Counted from the first letter of the stretch, positions 36,433 to 45,773 are shown. The stretch is 64,000 nt of DNA from Streptomyces tsukubensis (GCF_009296025.1 NZ_CP045178.1:2294001-2358000), one strand, 5' to 3'. Notes: a model not told the origin generated them from the letters alone. Translations and numbers: made by a program.

Positions 36433-36457
36433 GCCCGCCCCTCACGAGGGGGCGGGC
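36433..36457 (+). terminator. Terminator after the Cys/His-rich gene
   Basis: GCCCGCCCC (36433-36441) pairs with GGGGCGGGC (36449-36457) over a 7-base loop, ten bases after the preceding stop codon. Confidence 0.75.
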
Positions 36458-36801
36458 TCCAACCCGGCAGACACCGCCCGCCGAAGCCCGGAAACCACAG
36501 CCGCGACAGCGGGACGCGCCGCAGCACCTTGCCGGCAGGCCACCTCGGTACGACGCGACATGACAAGCCTGCCGAGCGTGACGCCGGCCGCCCCCTCAGC
36601 AGCGGGTTCAGCCACGATCGCCGCACCCTGCCCCGCCGCTACGAGCGTTTCCACAGGGCCGCGCGCCACGTAAGGATCACTGCGCTATACGGACCACCCC
36701 CAGTGGCAGCAGGCGGTAGCAGGGATTAGAAAGGTCCCGAGTTCGCATATGCCCGTGGAACAGCGTTGTCCTCCGGCAATGCTCGGAACCGGAAGGCAAT
36801 C
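36458..36801. other. Intergenic region without a supported gene
   Basis: These 344 bases precede the membrane-protein gene at 36802. Frames on both strands lack ribosome sites and family features. The AT-richer 36,670-36,790 stretch is the likely promoter region. Confidence 0.55.
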
Positions 36802-38322
36802 ATGACGACGAGGCCAGAACCGACCACATCTGCCATTCCGCCCGTGCTCATCCCTGTGGACAAGGTGAGTGAGCCGTCGCCGGCCGGTCCGGTGTTCGCA
36901 TCGGACGCGTCCCATCCCTCCCACCCCGCCCACGCGTCTCTCGACGAGTCGTTCGCCGGGCTGGAGCACGAACCCTGTGACGCGGCGGAGTGCGAGGTCT
37001 GCCTCGACCCTGTCGGTGGTCTGGTGCAGACCGCCGCCACCGCCCGGTCGCTTGACGAGGTCCTTGATCTGATTCGCCTGCTGGAGGAGTCACCGGACGG
37101 CGAGGGCGCCGCGGTGGAGGCGCTGCGCGCCGCCGCGGTGGAACGCCCCGTGGAGGATGTCGCCGAACTGGTGGCCCGGCTCTCCGAGCCACCGCAACCC
37201 GTCGACCGGGCCGACGAGGCGATTCGGACCGCGGCCGCACGCCGATCGATCAGTGATGTCAGCCGTCTCATGGCACTCCTGCACCGCCCGCCCCACGATC
37301 TGCACGCGGGAGAGGAAGCGGTCCGCGCGGCCGCCACGGGACTCACCGTCGAGGAACTGGTGGAACTCATCAGCCGGATGAGGGCTGATCGAAGACCGAG
37401 AGCGGCAGCCGTGACGCCTCCCCCGGCTGAGCCCGCGCCCGCCGAAACACCCGCCCTCACACCCACACCCACACCCACACCCACACCCACTCCTACGCGT
37501 ACTTCCCCGCCTCCACCCCCGCCCGCGGTGGATCGGGCCCCGATCGATGCCCCCGCACCCACACCCACTCCAACCCCCGCGCCCGCGTCCGCGCCGGATC
37601 GGGACCGGGGCCTGAACCTGTCCGACGGCCGTTCGGCCTACGACGGCTTCGATCTCGGTTACTCGGCGGACGCCATGTCAGCCCCCGTCGGCCGCCCGGG
37701 TGCGGCCGACGTACCGGTCGCCGAACCGGCGTCCCCCGAACGGCTTCCCGAACCGACCGGAGAACCGGAACCGGTCACCAACCCACTGCCCGCCCGCCCG
37801 ATCCGCTCTTCCGGGTCTGCTCACACAGGGCGGCACCCCCACTCCTCCGAAGCTCCGGAGAACCCCGCAGGCACGGACGCGGACTCAGCAGAGCATGGCA
37901 ATCGGGGAAAACCGGGCCGCAGGGCATCGCTGTACGGGCTGCGCTGGGTGGCGGCCGCGGCGCTGCTGCTCTGCGGTGCCACGCACTTCCCGCTGCACCG
38001 GGCCGACACGTCGACGTACGCGTACATCGTGTCGGCCGGTATCTCGGGCGTGTGCCTCCTCCTCGCCGTAGGCATGCTCCTGCGCAATGTGCTGCCGGTG
38101 CTGATCGTGAATGTGGTGCTGCTGGGGACCCTGGCAGCGTCGCACCTGATCGCCACCAGGATTTCGTCGGCGACCCTCACCCACACGCTGCAAACGGGTG
38201 GTGCCCCCGCCGCACTCACCGCGGTACTGGCCGTCCTGATCTCGCTGCTGGCCCTGGCGGTCGCTCTCACCCGCGACAGGACACGCGACGCGGAACGGAC
38301 ACAGACCGCCTCCCACGCCTGA
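36802..38322 (+). CDS. Repeat-containing membrane protein, 506 residues, function unknown
   Basis: The ATG follows GGAAGG. Order of parts: a Pro-rich start; a cysteine cluster (PCDAAECEVCLDP, about 55-68); three or four helical repeats of about 38 residues (LDEVLDLIRLLEESP, VEDVAELVARLSEPP, ISDVSRLMALLHRPP, VEELVELISRM); a long Pro/Thr/Ala linker with PTPTPT runs; and four hydrophobic helices at the C-terminus (about 390-495). The soluble part probably faces the cytoplasm and may bind a partner. I do not recognise the family. Confidence 0.75.
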   Translation: MTTRPEPTTSAIPPVLIPVDKVSEPSPAGPVFASDASHPSHPAHASLDESFAGLEHEPCDAAECEVCLDPVGGLVQTAATARSLDEVLDLIRLLEESPDGEGAAVEALRAAAVERPVEDVAELVARLSEPPQPVDRADEAIRTAAARRSISDVSRLMALLHRPPHDLHAGEEAVRAAATGLTVEELVELISRMRADRRPRAAAVTPPPAEPAPAETPALTPTPTPTPTPTPTRTSPPPPPPAVDRAPIDAPAPTPTPTPAPASAPDRDRGLNLSDGRSAYDGFDLGYSADAMSAPVGRPGAADVPVAEPASPERLPEPTGEPEPVTNPLPARPIRSSGSAHTGRHPHSSEAPENPAGTDADSAEHGNRGKPGRRASLYGLRWVAAAALLLCGATHFPLHRADTSTYAYIVSAGISGVCLLLAVGMLLRNVLPVLIVNVVLLGTLAASHLIATRISSATLTHTLQTGGAPAALTAVLAVLISLLALAVALTRDRTRDAERTQTASHA

Positions 38323-38953
38323 GCGTCAGCCGGTGGTCGGGCGGCGGGCGGGCGGCGGTCGGGCAGCCGTTCGTGTCACCGATGACCGCAAGCCGCTTGC
38401 GGTCGCCGATGACCGCAAGCAGCCGTCGGTGACCGCCGGTTCGCACATCGGCCTCGTGCGCGGTGACGGAGAGACAGGGTGTCAGGACTACCAGGGGTGC
38501 CGGATTGCCAGGGCTGCCAAGGCTGCCAGGGCTACAGGTTCGGGTGCTCCCCAGGGGTGGAGAGCGCGCCCGGCGCTCACCGCCCGGACGGTGAGCGCCG
38601 GTACAGCGGAACAGCACGCGCCCCGGACGGCGCGCGAAACCCAGGTCGCGACCGTCTTCCCCCGCGCGTACGGCCGTACGCGATCAGCCTCTGGAACCTC
38701 CGAGCCCCGGCCCCGGCCCCGACCCCGACCCCGACCCCGACCCCGTACGACGTTCAGTTGAGCATGCCCACGATCGACAGCCCGATGAAACCGAACAGCC
38801 TCCGGTCGGTCAGGCGAAGGAAACCGGGGCGGCCGCCGTCACCGGCACCGCGCCCGCGTGCGGAACGCCGCGCCCGTACGACGCCCCGTACGACCCCTCG
38901 TACGACGAAACGCCCCACGGGGGCGATACGGCAGGAGGCGGGGCGCCGGGAGC
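38323..38953. other. Repetitive intergenic region
   Basis: This 631-base stretch has no supported gene. It holds a near-perfect hairpin (ACCGCAAGC/GCTTGCGGT, 38385-38403), a CTGCCARGG run near 38,510 and a CCCCGA hexamer tract near 38,710-38,745. The hairpin may end transcription of the upstream membrane-protein gene. Confidence 0.6.
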
Positions 38954-39853
38954 TCAGCCCCGTTCGGCCAGAAAGGCCTCCACCTCGTCCCTGCGGGCCA
39001 GCGACGGCTGGGCTCCGGGGCGGGTCGTGCTGAGAGCCGCGGCGGCGGCCGCCCATCGGGCGGCCTGCTCCAGTGTGCGCCCTTCCGCGAGGCCGACGGC
39101 CAGCGCGCCGCAGAAGCAGTCGCCCGCCGCGGTGGTGTCCGTCGCCCGCACGGTGAACGCGGGGATGTGCAGGCTCGCGCCGCCCTCAAGGAGGAGTACA
39201 CCGTCGCCGCCGAGGGTCACCACGACCGCCCCGGCCCCGGTCATCCGCCGGGCAGCCGCGACGACCTGGTCGATCGTCTTGGGGACGGGAGTACCGGCCA
39301 GGGCCGCCAGTTCCGTGCGGTTGGGCACCAGCAGGTCCACGTACGGCGGCGGCACCGTGTTCTCGCCCGCGGGCGCGGGATTGTGCACCACGATGCCGCC
39401 CGACAGCCGCGCCGCCGCGTGGTTCGCCTCGTCGGGCACCTCCTGCTGGAGGACCGTCACCCGGGCGCGGCCGAGCAGATCGGCCGACCCCTCGCAATCG
39501 GCCGCGCTCAGCCGGGCGTTGGCGCCGGGGCTGACCACGATGGAGTTCTCGCCGGTCGGCCCGACCGCGATCATCGCGCGACCGGTCGGCACTCCCTCGG
39601 TCCGTACGACGTGCGTACTGTCCACGCCCTGGCCGCGTACCGCCTCCAGCATCAGCTGCGCCGCGTCGTCGTCGCCGACACGGCCCACCATCGCGACCTC
39701 ACCGCCGAGGCGGGCCGCGGCGACCGCCTGGTTGGCGCCCTTGCCGCCGGGGTGCTCCGCGATGTCGCCGCCCAGAACGGTCTCGCCCGGCACGGGGTGC
39801 CGGGGGACGGGGGCGACGAGGTCCAGGTTGAGACTTCCGACAACGGCGATCAC
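38954..39853 (-). CDS. rbsK: Ribokinase
   Basis: A 299-residue PfkB-type sugar kinase that phosphorylates ribose at O5. The N-terminal GSLNLDLV, substrate motif GGKGANQAVAAARLG and catalytic anion-hole motif DTTAAGDCFCGAL are all present. The GTG at 39853 follows GGAGGAA and overlaps the LacI stop by four bases, so the two genes are co-translated. Together with the divergent nucleoside hydrolase it should feed ribose from nucleosides into the pentose-phosphate pool. Confidence 0.93.
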   Translation of the reverse strand: MIAVVGSLNLDLVAPVPRHPVPGETVLGGDIAEHPGGKGANQAVAAARLGGEVAMVGRVGDDDAAQLMLEAVRGQGVDSTHVVRTEGVPTGRAMIAVGPTGENSIVVSPGANARLSAADCEGSADLLGRARVTVLQQEVPDEANHAAARLSGGIVVHNPAPAGENTVPPPYVDLLVPNRTELAALAGTPVPKTIDQVVAAARRMTGAGAVVVTLGGDGVLLLEGGASLHIPAFTVRATDTTAAGDCFCGALAVGLAEGRTLEQAARWAAAAAALSTTRPGAQPSLARRDEVEAFLAERG

Positions 39854-40917
39854 GGGTGTTCCTCCGCGGTTCTCTGAGCGACAAGCGGTGCGGCGGTGTC
39901 CGCCGCGTCGAGGTGAGTGGCGGGCCCGCTGGAAGCGCGGACCATGAGGGCAGGGGCGAGTCGTACCGTGCGGCAGGCGCCCGGCCCCGCCCCCGCCAAC
40001 CGGTGGTCCAGCAAACGGGCCGCCTCAGCGGCGAGTTCACCGACGGGCTGGCGGACAGTGGTGATCCCCGGAGCGGTGAGTTCCGCCACGGGGATGTCGT
40101 CGAAGCCGGTCACGGCGACGTCTCCCGGTACGTCCGCGCCCAGTTCGCGCAGCCGTTGCAGTACGCCGACCGCGATGAGGTCGTTCGCGCAGACGATGGC
40201 GTCGGGGCGGGACGGCCAGATCCGGTCGACCGCGGCCCTCCCCCACGCCACGGAGAAGTCGCCGAGTTCGACCCGCGCCGAGGCACCGGGCGCGAGCAGG
40301 GCCGCCACGGAGGTGTAGGTGGCGGCGCGTTCGGCGGCTGCCGAGTCCGTGCCGGCCGCGCCGACGAAGCAGAACCGGCGTCGGCCCCCCGACGTCAGGT
40401 GCTCAAGCAACAGGGACATACCAGCCATGTTGTCCACCGCGACCGAGTCGGCGACGCCGGGCCCGCAGCCGCGGTCGAGCAGGACGAGCGGCACCCGCCG
40501 CGCCGCGGCGGCGACCGCCTCGCGGCTGCGCTGCTCGTCCGCAGGTATGACCAGCAGCGCGTCGACCTGGCGGCCCAGGAGGTCGGCGATCCTGCTCGCC
40601 TCCTCCACCGGGTCGTCGTCGCAGTCGGCGAGCAGCACCGCCCGGTCGTCGGCGTGCAGGGCGCGCGTCAACTCCCGTACGAGCGACGGGTAGAAGGGGT
40701 TGGTGATCTGCGGGAGCACCAGCCCGACCGTCCCCGTGGAACGGCTGCGCAGCGCACGGGCCACCTGGTTCGGCACGTATCCGAGGCTCTCGGCGGCCTG
40801 GCGCACCCGGCGCGAGGTCTCCGCGCCGACGGGCCGCGTCCCGGCAAGGACGCGGGAGACGGTGGAGACCGAGCAGCCGGACAGCAGCGCGACCTCGCGC
40901 AGCGTCACCTCAGCCAT
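39850..40917 (-). CDS. LacI-family repressor of the nucleoside/ribose cluster
   Basis: A 355-residue regulator. The N-terminal helix-turn-helix and hinge are clear (VTLREVALLSGCSVSTVSRVLAGTRPVGAETSRRV and YVPNQVARALRS), followed by a ribose-binding-protein-like effector domain. The effector is probably ribose, a nucleoside or a phosphorylated derivative. Two inverted copies of a GGCAAACGTT-type site lie between it and the divergent nucleoside hydrolase, its likely targets. Confidence 0.93.
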   Translation of the reverse strand: MAEVTLREVALLSGCSVSTVSRVLAGTRPVGAETSRRVRQAAESLGYVPNQVARALRSRSTGTVGLVLPQITNPFYPSLVRELTRALHADDRAVLLADCDDDPVEEASRIADLLGRQVDALLVIPADEQRSREAVAAAARRVPLVLLDRGCGPGVADSVAVDNMAGMSLLLEHLTSGGRRRFCFVGAAGTDSAAAERAATYTSVAALLAPGASARVELGDFSVAWGRAAVDRIWPSRPDAIVCANDLIAVGVLQRLRELGADVPGDVAVTGFDDIPVAELTAPGITTVRQPVGELAAEAARLLDHRLAGAGPGACRTVRLAPALMVRASSGPATHLDAADTAAPLVAQRTAEEHP

Positions 40918-41074
40918 GCGTCACCGGCCACGCCTCACCGCCGGCCATGCGTCACTCCAGCCATCAGCTCAGCACTCCAGCCATCAGCTCTGCTCATTTC
41001 GCTCGGTACGGCCAGGACGGCCGTGGGAAAGACCGCTGATCACGGCAGCACCAGCATGCACCGCCCTTGGCAGC

Positions 41075-41087
41075 GGCAAACGTTATC
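41075..41087 (+). promoter_or_regulatory. LacI-type operator, copy 1
   Basis: GGCAAACGTTATC contains the palindromic AACGTT core. Its reverse complement nearly equals the second copy at 41196-41208 (12 of 13 positions). It lies nearer the lacI start. Confidence 0.6.
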
Positions 41088-41195
41088 ACCGGCCTTCGTC
41101 TTCGAACAGAGTGATGCTCACCATCCTGAACTGGCCATTTGCGTGACGTGCATCTCTTTCGTTGACATCGGCTCCACTGATGCGCAAAGTCTTCG

Positions 41196-41208
41196 GAGAA
41201 CGTTTGCC
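41196..41208 (+). promoter_or_regulatory. LacI-type operator, copy 2
   Basis: GAGAACGTTTGCC is the inverted counterpart of copy 1, 121 bases away, and lies 89 bases before the nucleoside hydrolase start. Confidence 0.6.
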
Positions 41209-41296
41209 CACTGTCGCGATCCGACCGGTCCGACCCTGTACGTGGGCGCCACAGCGTCACCCGCACCACTGCCGGCCGAGCGAAGGGGCTCTTCCG

Positions 41297-42277
41297 ATGA
41301 CCAGAAAGATCATTCTCGACTGCGATCCCGGGCACGACGACGCGATCGCCATGCTTCTGGCGCACGGGAATCCCGACGTCGAGCTGGTCGCGGTCACCAC
41401 CGTGGTCGGCAACCAGACGCTGGAGAAGGTGACGAGGAACGCGCTCTCCGTCGCGCGGATCGCCGGCATCACCGGCGTACCGTTCGCCGCCGGCTGCCCC
41501 CGGCCGCTGGTGCGCGAGGTGGAGAACGCCCTGGAGATCCACGGCGAATCCGGACTCGACGGCCCGCGGCTCCCCGAGCCGGAGCTCGCACTCGACCGTC
41601 GGCACGCCGTGGACCTGATCATCGACACGGTCATGGCGCACGAGCCCGGCGAGATCACGATCGTCCCCACCGCGGGGCTCACCAACATCGCCCTCGCCGC
41701 GCGCAAGGAGCCCCGCATCGTCTCCCGCGTACGGGAGGTCGTTCTCATGGGCGGCGGCTACCACCAGGGCAACTGGAGCGCGGTCGCCGAGTTCAACATC
41801 ATCATCGACCCGGAAGCCGCTCACATCGTCTTCAACGAGAGCTGGCCGCTCACCATGGTCGGCCTCGACCTGACACACCAGGCCCTGGCGACGACCGAGG
41901 TGACCGAGCGGATCGCCGCGCTGGGCACCGGGCCCGCCCGCTTCGTGAACGAACTGCTCGACTTCTTCGGCGCGACCTACCGCGAGTCCCAGGGCTTCGA
42001 GCATCCGCCGGTGCACGACCCCTGCGCCGTCGCGTACGTCATCGACCCCGGCGTCATGACCGTACGCAGGGCCCCGGTCGACATCGAGCTGACCGGCACG
42101 CTGACCAGGGGCATGACCGTCGCGGACTTCCGTGCCCCCGCGCCCGACGACTGTCACACCCAGGTCGCCGTCGACCTCGACCACCAGCGCTTCTGGGATC
42201 TCGTCGTGGACGCTCTGGAACGCATCGGCGAAGGCGGTCGGGTGGGCGACGACGACGCCGGCGAGGCCCTCGCGTGA
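41297..42277 (+). CDS. Inosine/uridine-preferring nucleoside hydrolase
   Basis: A 326-residue enzyme that splits nucleosides into base and ribose. The calcium-binding N-terminal motif DCDPGHDDAIAMLLA is intact; family segments NALEIHGESGLDGP, IIIDPEAAHIVF and the late HDPCAVAYVI follow. The ATG follows GAAGGGG. It is divergent from lacI-rbsK and overlaps the next transporter gene by four bases, which together form a nucleoside uptake and breakdown unit. Confidence 0.94.
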   Translation: MTRKIILDCDPGHDDAIAMLLAHGNPDVELVAVTTVVGNQTLEKVTRNALSVARIAGITGVPFAAGCPRPLVREVENALEIHGESGLDGPRLPEPELALDRRHAVDLIIDTVMAHEPGEITIVPTAGLTNIALAARKEPRIVSRVREVVLMGGGYHQGNWSAVAEFNIIIDPEAAHIVFNESWPLTMVGLDLTHQALATTEVTERIAALGTGPARFVNELLDFFGATYRESQGFEHPPVHDPCAVAYVIDPGVMTVRRAPVDIELTGTLTRGMTVADFRAPAPDDCHTQVAVDLDHQRFWDLVVDALERIGEGGRVGDDDAGEALA

Positions 42278-43722
42278 ACGTCTCCACGGCCGGCGCGTCC
42301 CGCGCGGGCGGGGGACAGCTCACCGGCGGCCGCCCGGTACGCGTCGGCGTGCTGGTCCTCGCCCTGCTCGTGGCCTGCTTCGCGTTCCAGCTCAACGCGA
42401 GCATGCTCAGTCCCGCACTGACCAGCATCCAGCACTCGCTCCACGCCAGCTCCTCCGAAGTGGGGCTGACGCAGACGGCGTTCTTCACCTCGGCGGCGCT
42501 CTTCTCGCTCTTCCTCCCCCGGCTCGGCGACCTGATCGGCCGCCGCAGGGTCCTGGTCGCGATGCTCGCCCTCATGGTGATCGGCTGCGTGGTCTCCGCG
42601 CTGGCGACGAACGTGCCGATGCTCTTCGCAGGCCGGATCATCCAGGGCGCGTCGGGCCCCACCGTCCCGCTCTGCCTGATCATGCTGCGGGTCGCGGTCA
42701 CCGAGCCCAAGAGGTACGGGACGCTGCTGGGCGTCATCACCGCCGTCAACGGTGGCATCGCCGGCGTCGACTCCCTGGCCGGCGGTTACCTCGCCGACCA
42801 CTTCGGCTTCGGTTCCGTCTTCTGGACGATGGCCGTCGTGGCCGCGCTCGCGGCCGTCCTGGTCGCCACCCTCACCCCCGAGTCGAACGCGGCCACGACC
42901 GGTCGCATGGACTGGCCGGGCGTGGTCCTCCTGGTCGTCTCGGTCGGCACGATGCTCACCGCCCTCAACGAGGCGGGCAAGCTGGGAGCGGCGAACTGGC
43001 TGCTCTTCGCGGTGCTTGTGGTCGTCTCGGCCGTCGCGTTCGCGCTGTTCTGGCGGACGGAGCGGGCCAGCCACCAGCCACTCGTCGCCATCCACCACCT
43101 CAAGCAGCGGGCGACCTGGGCGCTGCTGCTGTGCACCGTCCTGACGATGACCGGTGTCTTCGCCGTCATGAACGGGCTGATCCCCGCGTTCGCACAGGAC
43201 GCGCGGGCCGGCCTCGGCATGTCGGCGGAACAGTCGGCGTGGTGGACCCTCACTCCGTACGCGCTAGCCGGGCTCGCCATGGGCCCCATCGCGGGCCGCC
43301 TCTCGGCGACCTTCGGCTACGGCAAGGTCCTGCGCTGCGGGCTCATCGGCTCCGCCGCGTCGATCGTGCTGATGATCGTCACCCTGCACGGCCACTCGCG
43401 CCCGCTGCTGCTTGTGTGCTCACTGCTCGTCGGCATCACCTACGCGGGCGTGGGCAACATCGTCCTCAACGGACTCGGCATCGTACTGTCGCCCGGCGAC
43501 AACCCCGGCTACCTGCCGGGCCTGAACGCGGGCGCCTTCAACCTGGGCTCCGGGCTCAGCTTCGCGGTGCTGTACGCCGTACAGACGGCGGCCCAGCCGT
43601 CGGACGGGTCGTCCGTCACGGGATACACCTCGGGCATGATCGCCGGTGTTGTCCTCATCGCGCTCGCCTTCGTGGGCTCCTTCCTCATCCCGAAACCGGC
43701 GGAGGCGGAGGCGCGCGCCTGA
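42274..43722 (+). CDS. MFS transporter, probable nucleoside permease
   Basis: A 482-residue transporter of the drug:H+ antiporter-like MFS branch with 12-14 hydrophobic segments. The motif between helices 2 and 3 reads LGDLIGRRRVLVA, and GRIIQGASGPTVPLCLIML is the typical antiporter-like segment. Start GTG overlaps the nucleoside hydrolase stop (GTGA). Sequence type suggests export, but operon context suggests uptake of nucleosides; the substrate is inferred. Confidence 0.85.
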   Translation: MNVSTAGASRAGGGQLTGGRPVRVGVLVLALLVACFAFQLNASMLSPALTSIQHSLHASSSEVGLTQTAFFTSAALFSLFLPRLGDLIGRRRVLVAMLALMVIGCVVSALATNVPMLFAGRIIQGASGPTVPLCLIMLRVAVTEPKRYGTLLGVITAVNGGIAGVDSLAGGYLADHFGFGSVFWTMAVVAALAAVLVATLTPESNAATTGRMDWPGVVLLVVSVGTMLTALNEAGKLGAANWLLFAVLVVVSAVAFALFWRTERASHQPLVAIHHLKQRATWALLLCTVLTMTGVFAVMNGLIPAFAQDARAGLGMSAEQSAWWTLTPYALAGLAMGPIAGRLSATFGYGKVLRCGLIGSAASIVLMIVTLHGHSRPLLLVCSLLVGITYAGVGNIVLNGLGIVLSPGDNPGYLPGLNAGAFNLGSGLSFAVLYAVQTAAQPSDGSSVTGYTSGMIAGVVLIALAFVGSFLIPKPAEAEARA

Positions 43723-43979
43723 CGTCGAGCCGCGCCGCGAGCAGGGGCCGATCCGGCCCACCGCGTCGCGGGCAGGGGCCCGGCCCCACCGGCCGGTGCC
43801 GGTGAACGGCCGGGCTCCGGGCTCGACGCGGTGGCGCGACTCGCTGTCAGGGCCCCTCCTGACAGCCGGGAGTCGGTTCGACCGAGACCACGAGACATCC
43901 CACGGACCTTCGGTGCCACGTCCGCGCGGTGGGCCGGGACCGACAGGCCAGCCGCCGGAGTCCGCCGCGGTCGTGCCTC

Positions 43980-44023
43980 TTTCCCCTTGAGGGGTCAGTG
44001 ATTTCCCCTTGCGGGGTCAGTGA
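43980..44023. repeat. Tandem 22-base duplication containing small hairpins
   Basis: A unit starting TTTCCCCTTG and ending GGGGTCAGTGA is present twice (43980-44001 and 44002-44023), differing at one base. Each contains a CCCC/GGGG hairpin with a four-base loop. The second copy includes the stop codon of the minus-strand gene at 44017. They may act as double terminators. Confidence 0.85.
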
Positions 44024-44673
44024 CCGCCCGCGTCGAGCAGGGCGGAGTACCGCAGGCGGAGCGCGCGCTCCATGCTCGCCAGGACGGCCCCGCAGCCCAG
44101 TGCGATGTTCAGCCAGATCGGCAGCCGGACGGGCGATTCGAACGTTCCGAACCTCTCCGCGACCGGGGGGACTTGGGAGAGAGGTTCGGCGAGCTGCAAC
44201 ACGTTCAGGCCCACGCCGATCAGAAGCAGCAGCAACGAGCCGATGCCGATAGCCCGGCTCAACCCCGGATGCCGGGCCCCGAAGCGGGCCCGCCGCCCCT
44301 CGGCCGAGGCCGGGTCGGGGGTGAGCTGACGTGGCTGCCCGACCGAGGGGCAGTAGTGGCAGCGCTTGATGCCGTAGTTGCTCATCGCCACCTCGATGAC
44401 GCCCCCTTCGACCGGGAAGACCGCGGGCAGTCTCGACTCGGCCGCGTGCCTCCCGTCAAGGAACAGGTGCGCCCGGATCTTGCTGTCGTCCAGCCGCGCC
44501 CAGTGCCGTACGTCGATGGCGTGCAGGGCTGCGGGTCCGGCGACGCCGTCGGCGCCGGGAAGCCGTATCCAGAAGAGCGAGCGCAGGGGCATCTGCCACC
44601 AACGGAACCTCTTCAGCGCCCTGCCGTCCCCCGGGCCGAGACGCTTCGACGCCGCCCACCGCTTCCACGTCAT
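44017..44673 (-). CDS. Putative membrane protein with CxxC motif
   Basis: A 218-residue protein I do not recognise. A basic Trp/Arg-rich N-terminus (LKRFRWWQMPLRSLFWIRL) is followed by a small beta-rich domain, a CHYCP motif about residue 115, and two hydrophobic helices (IGIGSLLLLLIGVGLNVLQL and LPIWLNIALGCGAVLA). The start at 44673 is favoured; a more upstream codon (44709) would overlap the operator. It is divergent from a TetR gene that probably represses it. Confidence 0.7.
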   Translation of the reverse strand: MTWKRWAASKRLGPGDGRALKRFRWWQMPLRSLFWIRLPGADGVAGPAALHAIDVRHWARLDDSKIRAHLFLDGRHAAESRLPAVFPVEGGVIEVAMSNYGIKRCHYCPSVGQPRQLTPDPASAEGRRARFGARHPGLSRAIGIGSLLLLLIGVGLNVLQLAEPLSQVPPVAERFGTFESPVRLPIWLNIALGCGAVLASMERALRLRYSALLDAGGH

Positions 44674-44711
44674 CCCTCTGCACCTCTCACCCGTCCACCG
44701 CAGCACCACTA

Positions 44712-44747
44712 GTACAGTGTGTTGGTGGGGACGCTAACACACCGTAC
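44712..44747. promoter_or_regulatory. TetR operator between divergent genes
   Basis: GTACAGTGTGTTGG (44712-44725) and CTAACACACCGTAC (44734-44747) form a 14-base inverted repeat with 12 paired positions and an 8-base spacer. It lies between the membrane-protein gene and the TetR gene. Confidence 0.75.
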
Positions 44748-44795
44748 TACTACAGTGGGGAGGACCGAGGAAGAGGAAGAGAGGGAGGGCGGGAG

Positions 44796-45407
44796 ATGGA
44801 CACGCGCGAGAGAATCCTCCAGGCCGCGGCCGAGATGATCGCCGAGGACGTGGCAGCGAGGCTCAGCGTTCGAGCGGTCGCCGCGCGTGCGGGGGTGAGC
44901 ACCGGCTCCCTGAGGTTCCACTTCCCCACCCAGCGCGCCCTACAGGACAGCCTGCTCTCACGAATCTACGGACACCTGCTGCCAGACGACCCGATTCGGG
45001 ACCAGGAGCTGCCTGCTCGGGAGCGGCTGCTGAACTGCCTGCGGCAAGTCCTCGCGCCTCTCGGCGTCGACGAGGACGCCAGGACCGCGTGGGGCAGGAT
45101 GTACCGGGCCTTTATCGAACCCGAGCCGACCGAACAGCTACGCACCGCGTACCTCAGCCACGAGCGGGAGGCGGAGCAGCGGATCGAACACTGGCTGACC
45201 GTGCTTGCCGAGGAAGGCGCACTGCCACCGGGAGATCACTCCCGGAACACCAGATTCCTGCTCACCGTCCTCAACGGGCTCGCACTCGAACGCGCCCTGC
45301 CCACCGGCGAATCCGTCCTCACCGCCGAGACCGAGACCCTCGATGCGGCTGTCGACCACGTCCTCAAGACCGCCCCGGCGTCACAGGACCGGCCGATTCG
45401 ACGCTGA
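44796..45407 (+). CDS. TetR-family regulator
   Basis: A 203-residue regulator with an N-terminal helix-turn-helix (TRERILQAAAEMIAEDVAAR, then AARAGVSTGSLRFHFPTQRAL) and a helical C-terminal ligand domain. The ATG follows GGGAG. The large inverted repeat just upstream suggests that it represses itself and the divergent membrane-protein gene. Ligand unknown. A perfect hairpin follows the stop. Confidence 0.9.
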   Translation: MDTRERILQAAAEMIAEDVAARLSVRAVAARAGVSTGSLRFHFPTQRALQDSLLSRIYGHLLPDDPIRDQELPARERLLNCLRQVLAPLGVDEDARTAWGRMYRAFIEPEPTEQLRTAYLSHEREAEQRIEHWLTVLAEEGALPPGDHSRNTRFLLTVLNGLALERALPTGESVLTAETETLDAAVDHVLKTAPASQDRPIRR

Positions 45408-45409
45408 AA

Positions 45410-45438
45410 GCGGCCCCGGCACCACCGACCGGGGCCGC
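45410..45438 (+). terminator. Terminator after the TetR gene
   Basis: GCGGCCCCGG (45410-45419) and CCGGGGCCGC (45429-45438) form a perfect 10-base stem with a 9-base loop, three bases after the stop codon. Confidence 0.85.
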
Positions 45439-45773
45439 ACCGGACGCGGGCCCGCCGAGGGAGGCCGGACCGTCACCGGGTCGGCGGACCGCCACTACCG
45501 GGACGGGGCTGGACCACCACCGAGTGCGCACCATTCCTGGCCCACGTCCGGCAGATCCGCGACGGACGGACCCGCCTGCCGAGAGCAGCAGAGCGTTCAG
45601 CGCCGGGGGACGCTCGACCGGTACCTCACGGGCGCGGCGCCCCCGCGGGCACCGCCCGGCCCGCCGGCCTTGACACCCCTGACGGCCCCGCCGGCCTTGA
45701 CGGTCTTGACAGCCATCCCCAATGCTCCGCTTGAGGCGACACCGTCGAGGCGGAGGTACTGTCGGGGAGTTGC
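45439..45773. other. Intergenic region without a supported gene
   Basis: GC-rich sequence between the convergent TetR and hydrolase genes. Short repeats of CCGCCGGCCTTGAC and CCTTGACGG type occur near 45,660-45,715. Frames here do not resemble proteins. Confidence 0.55.
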
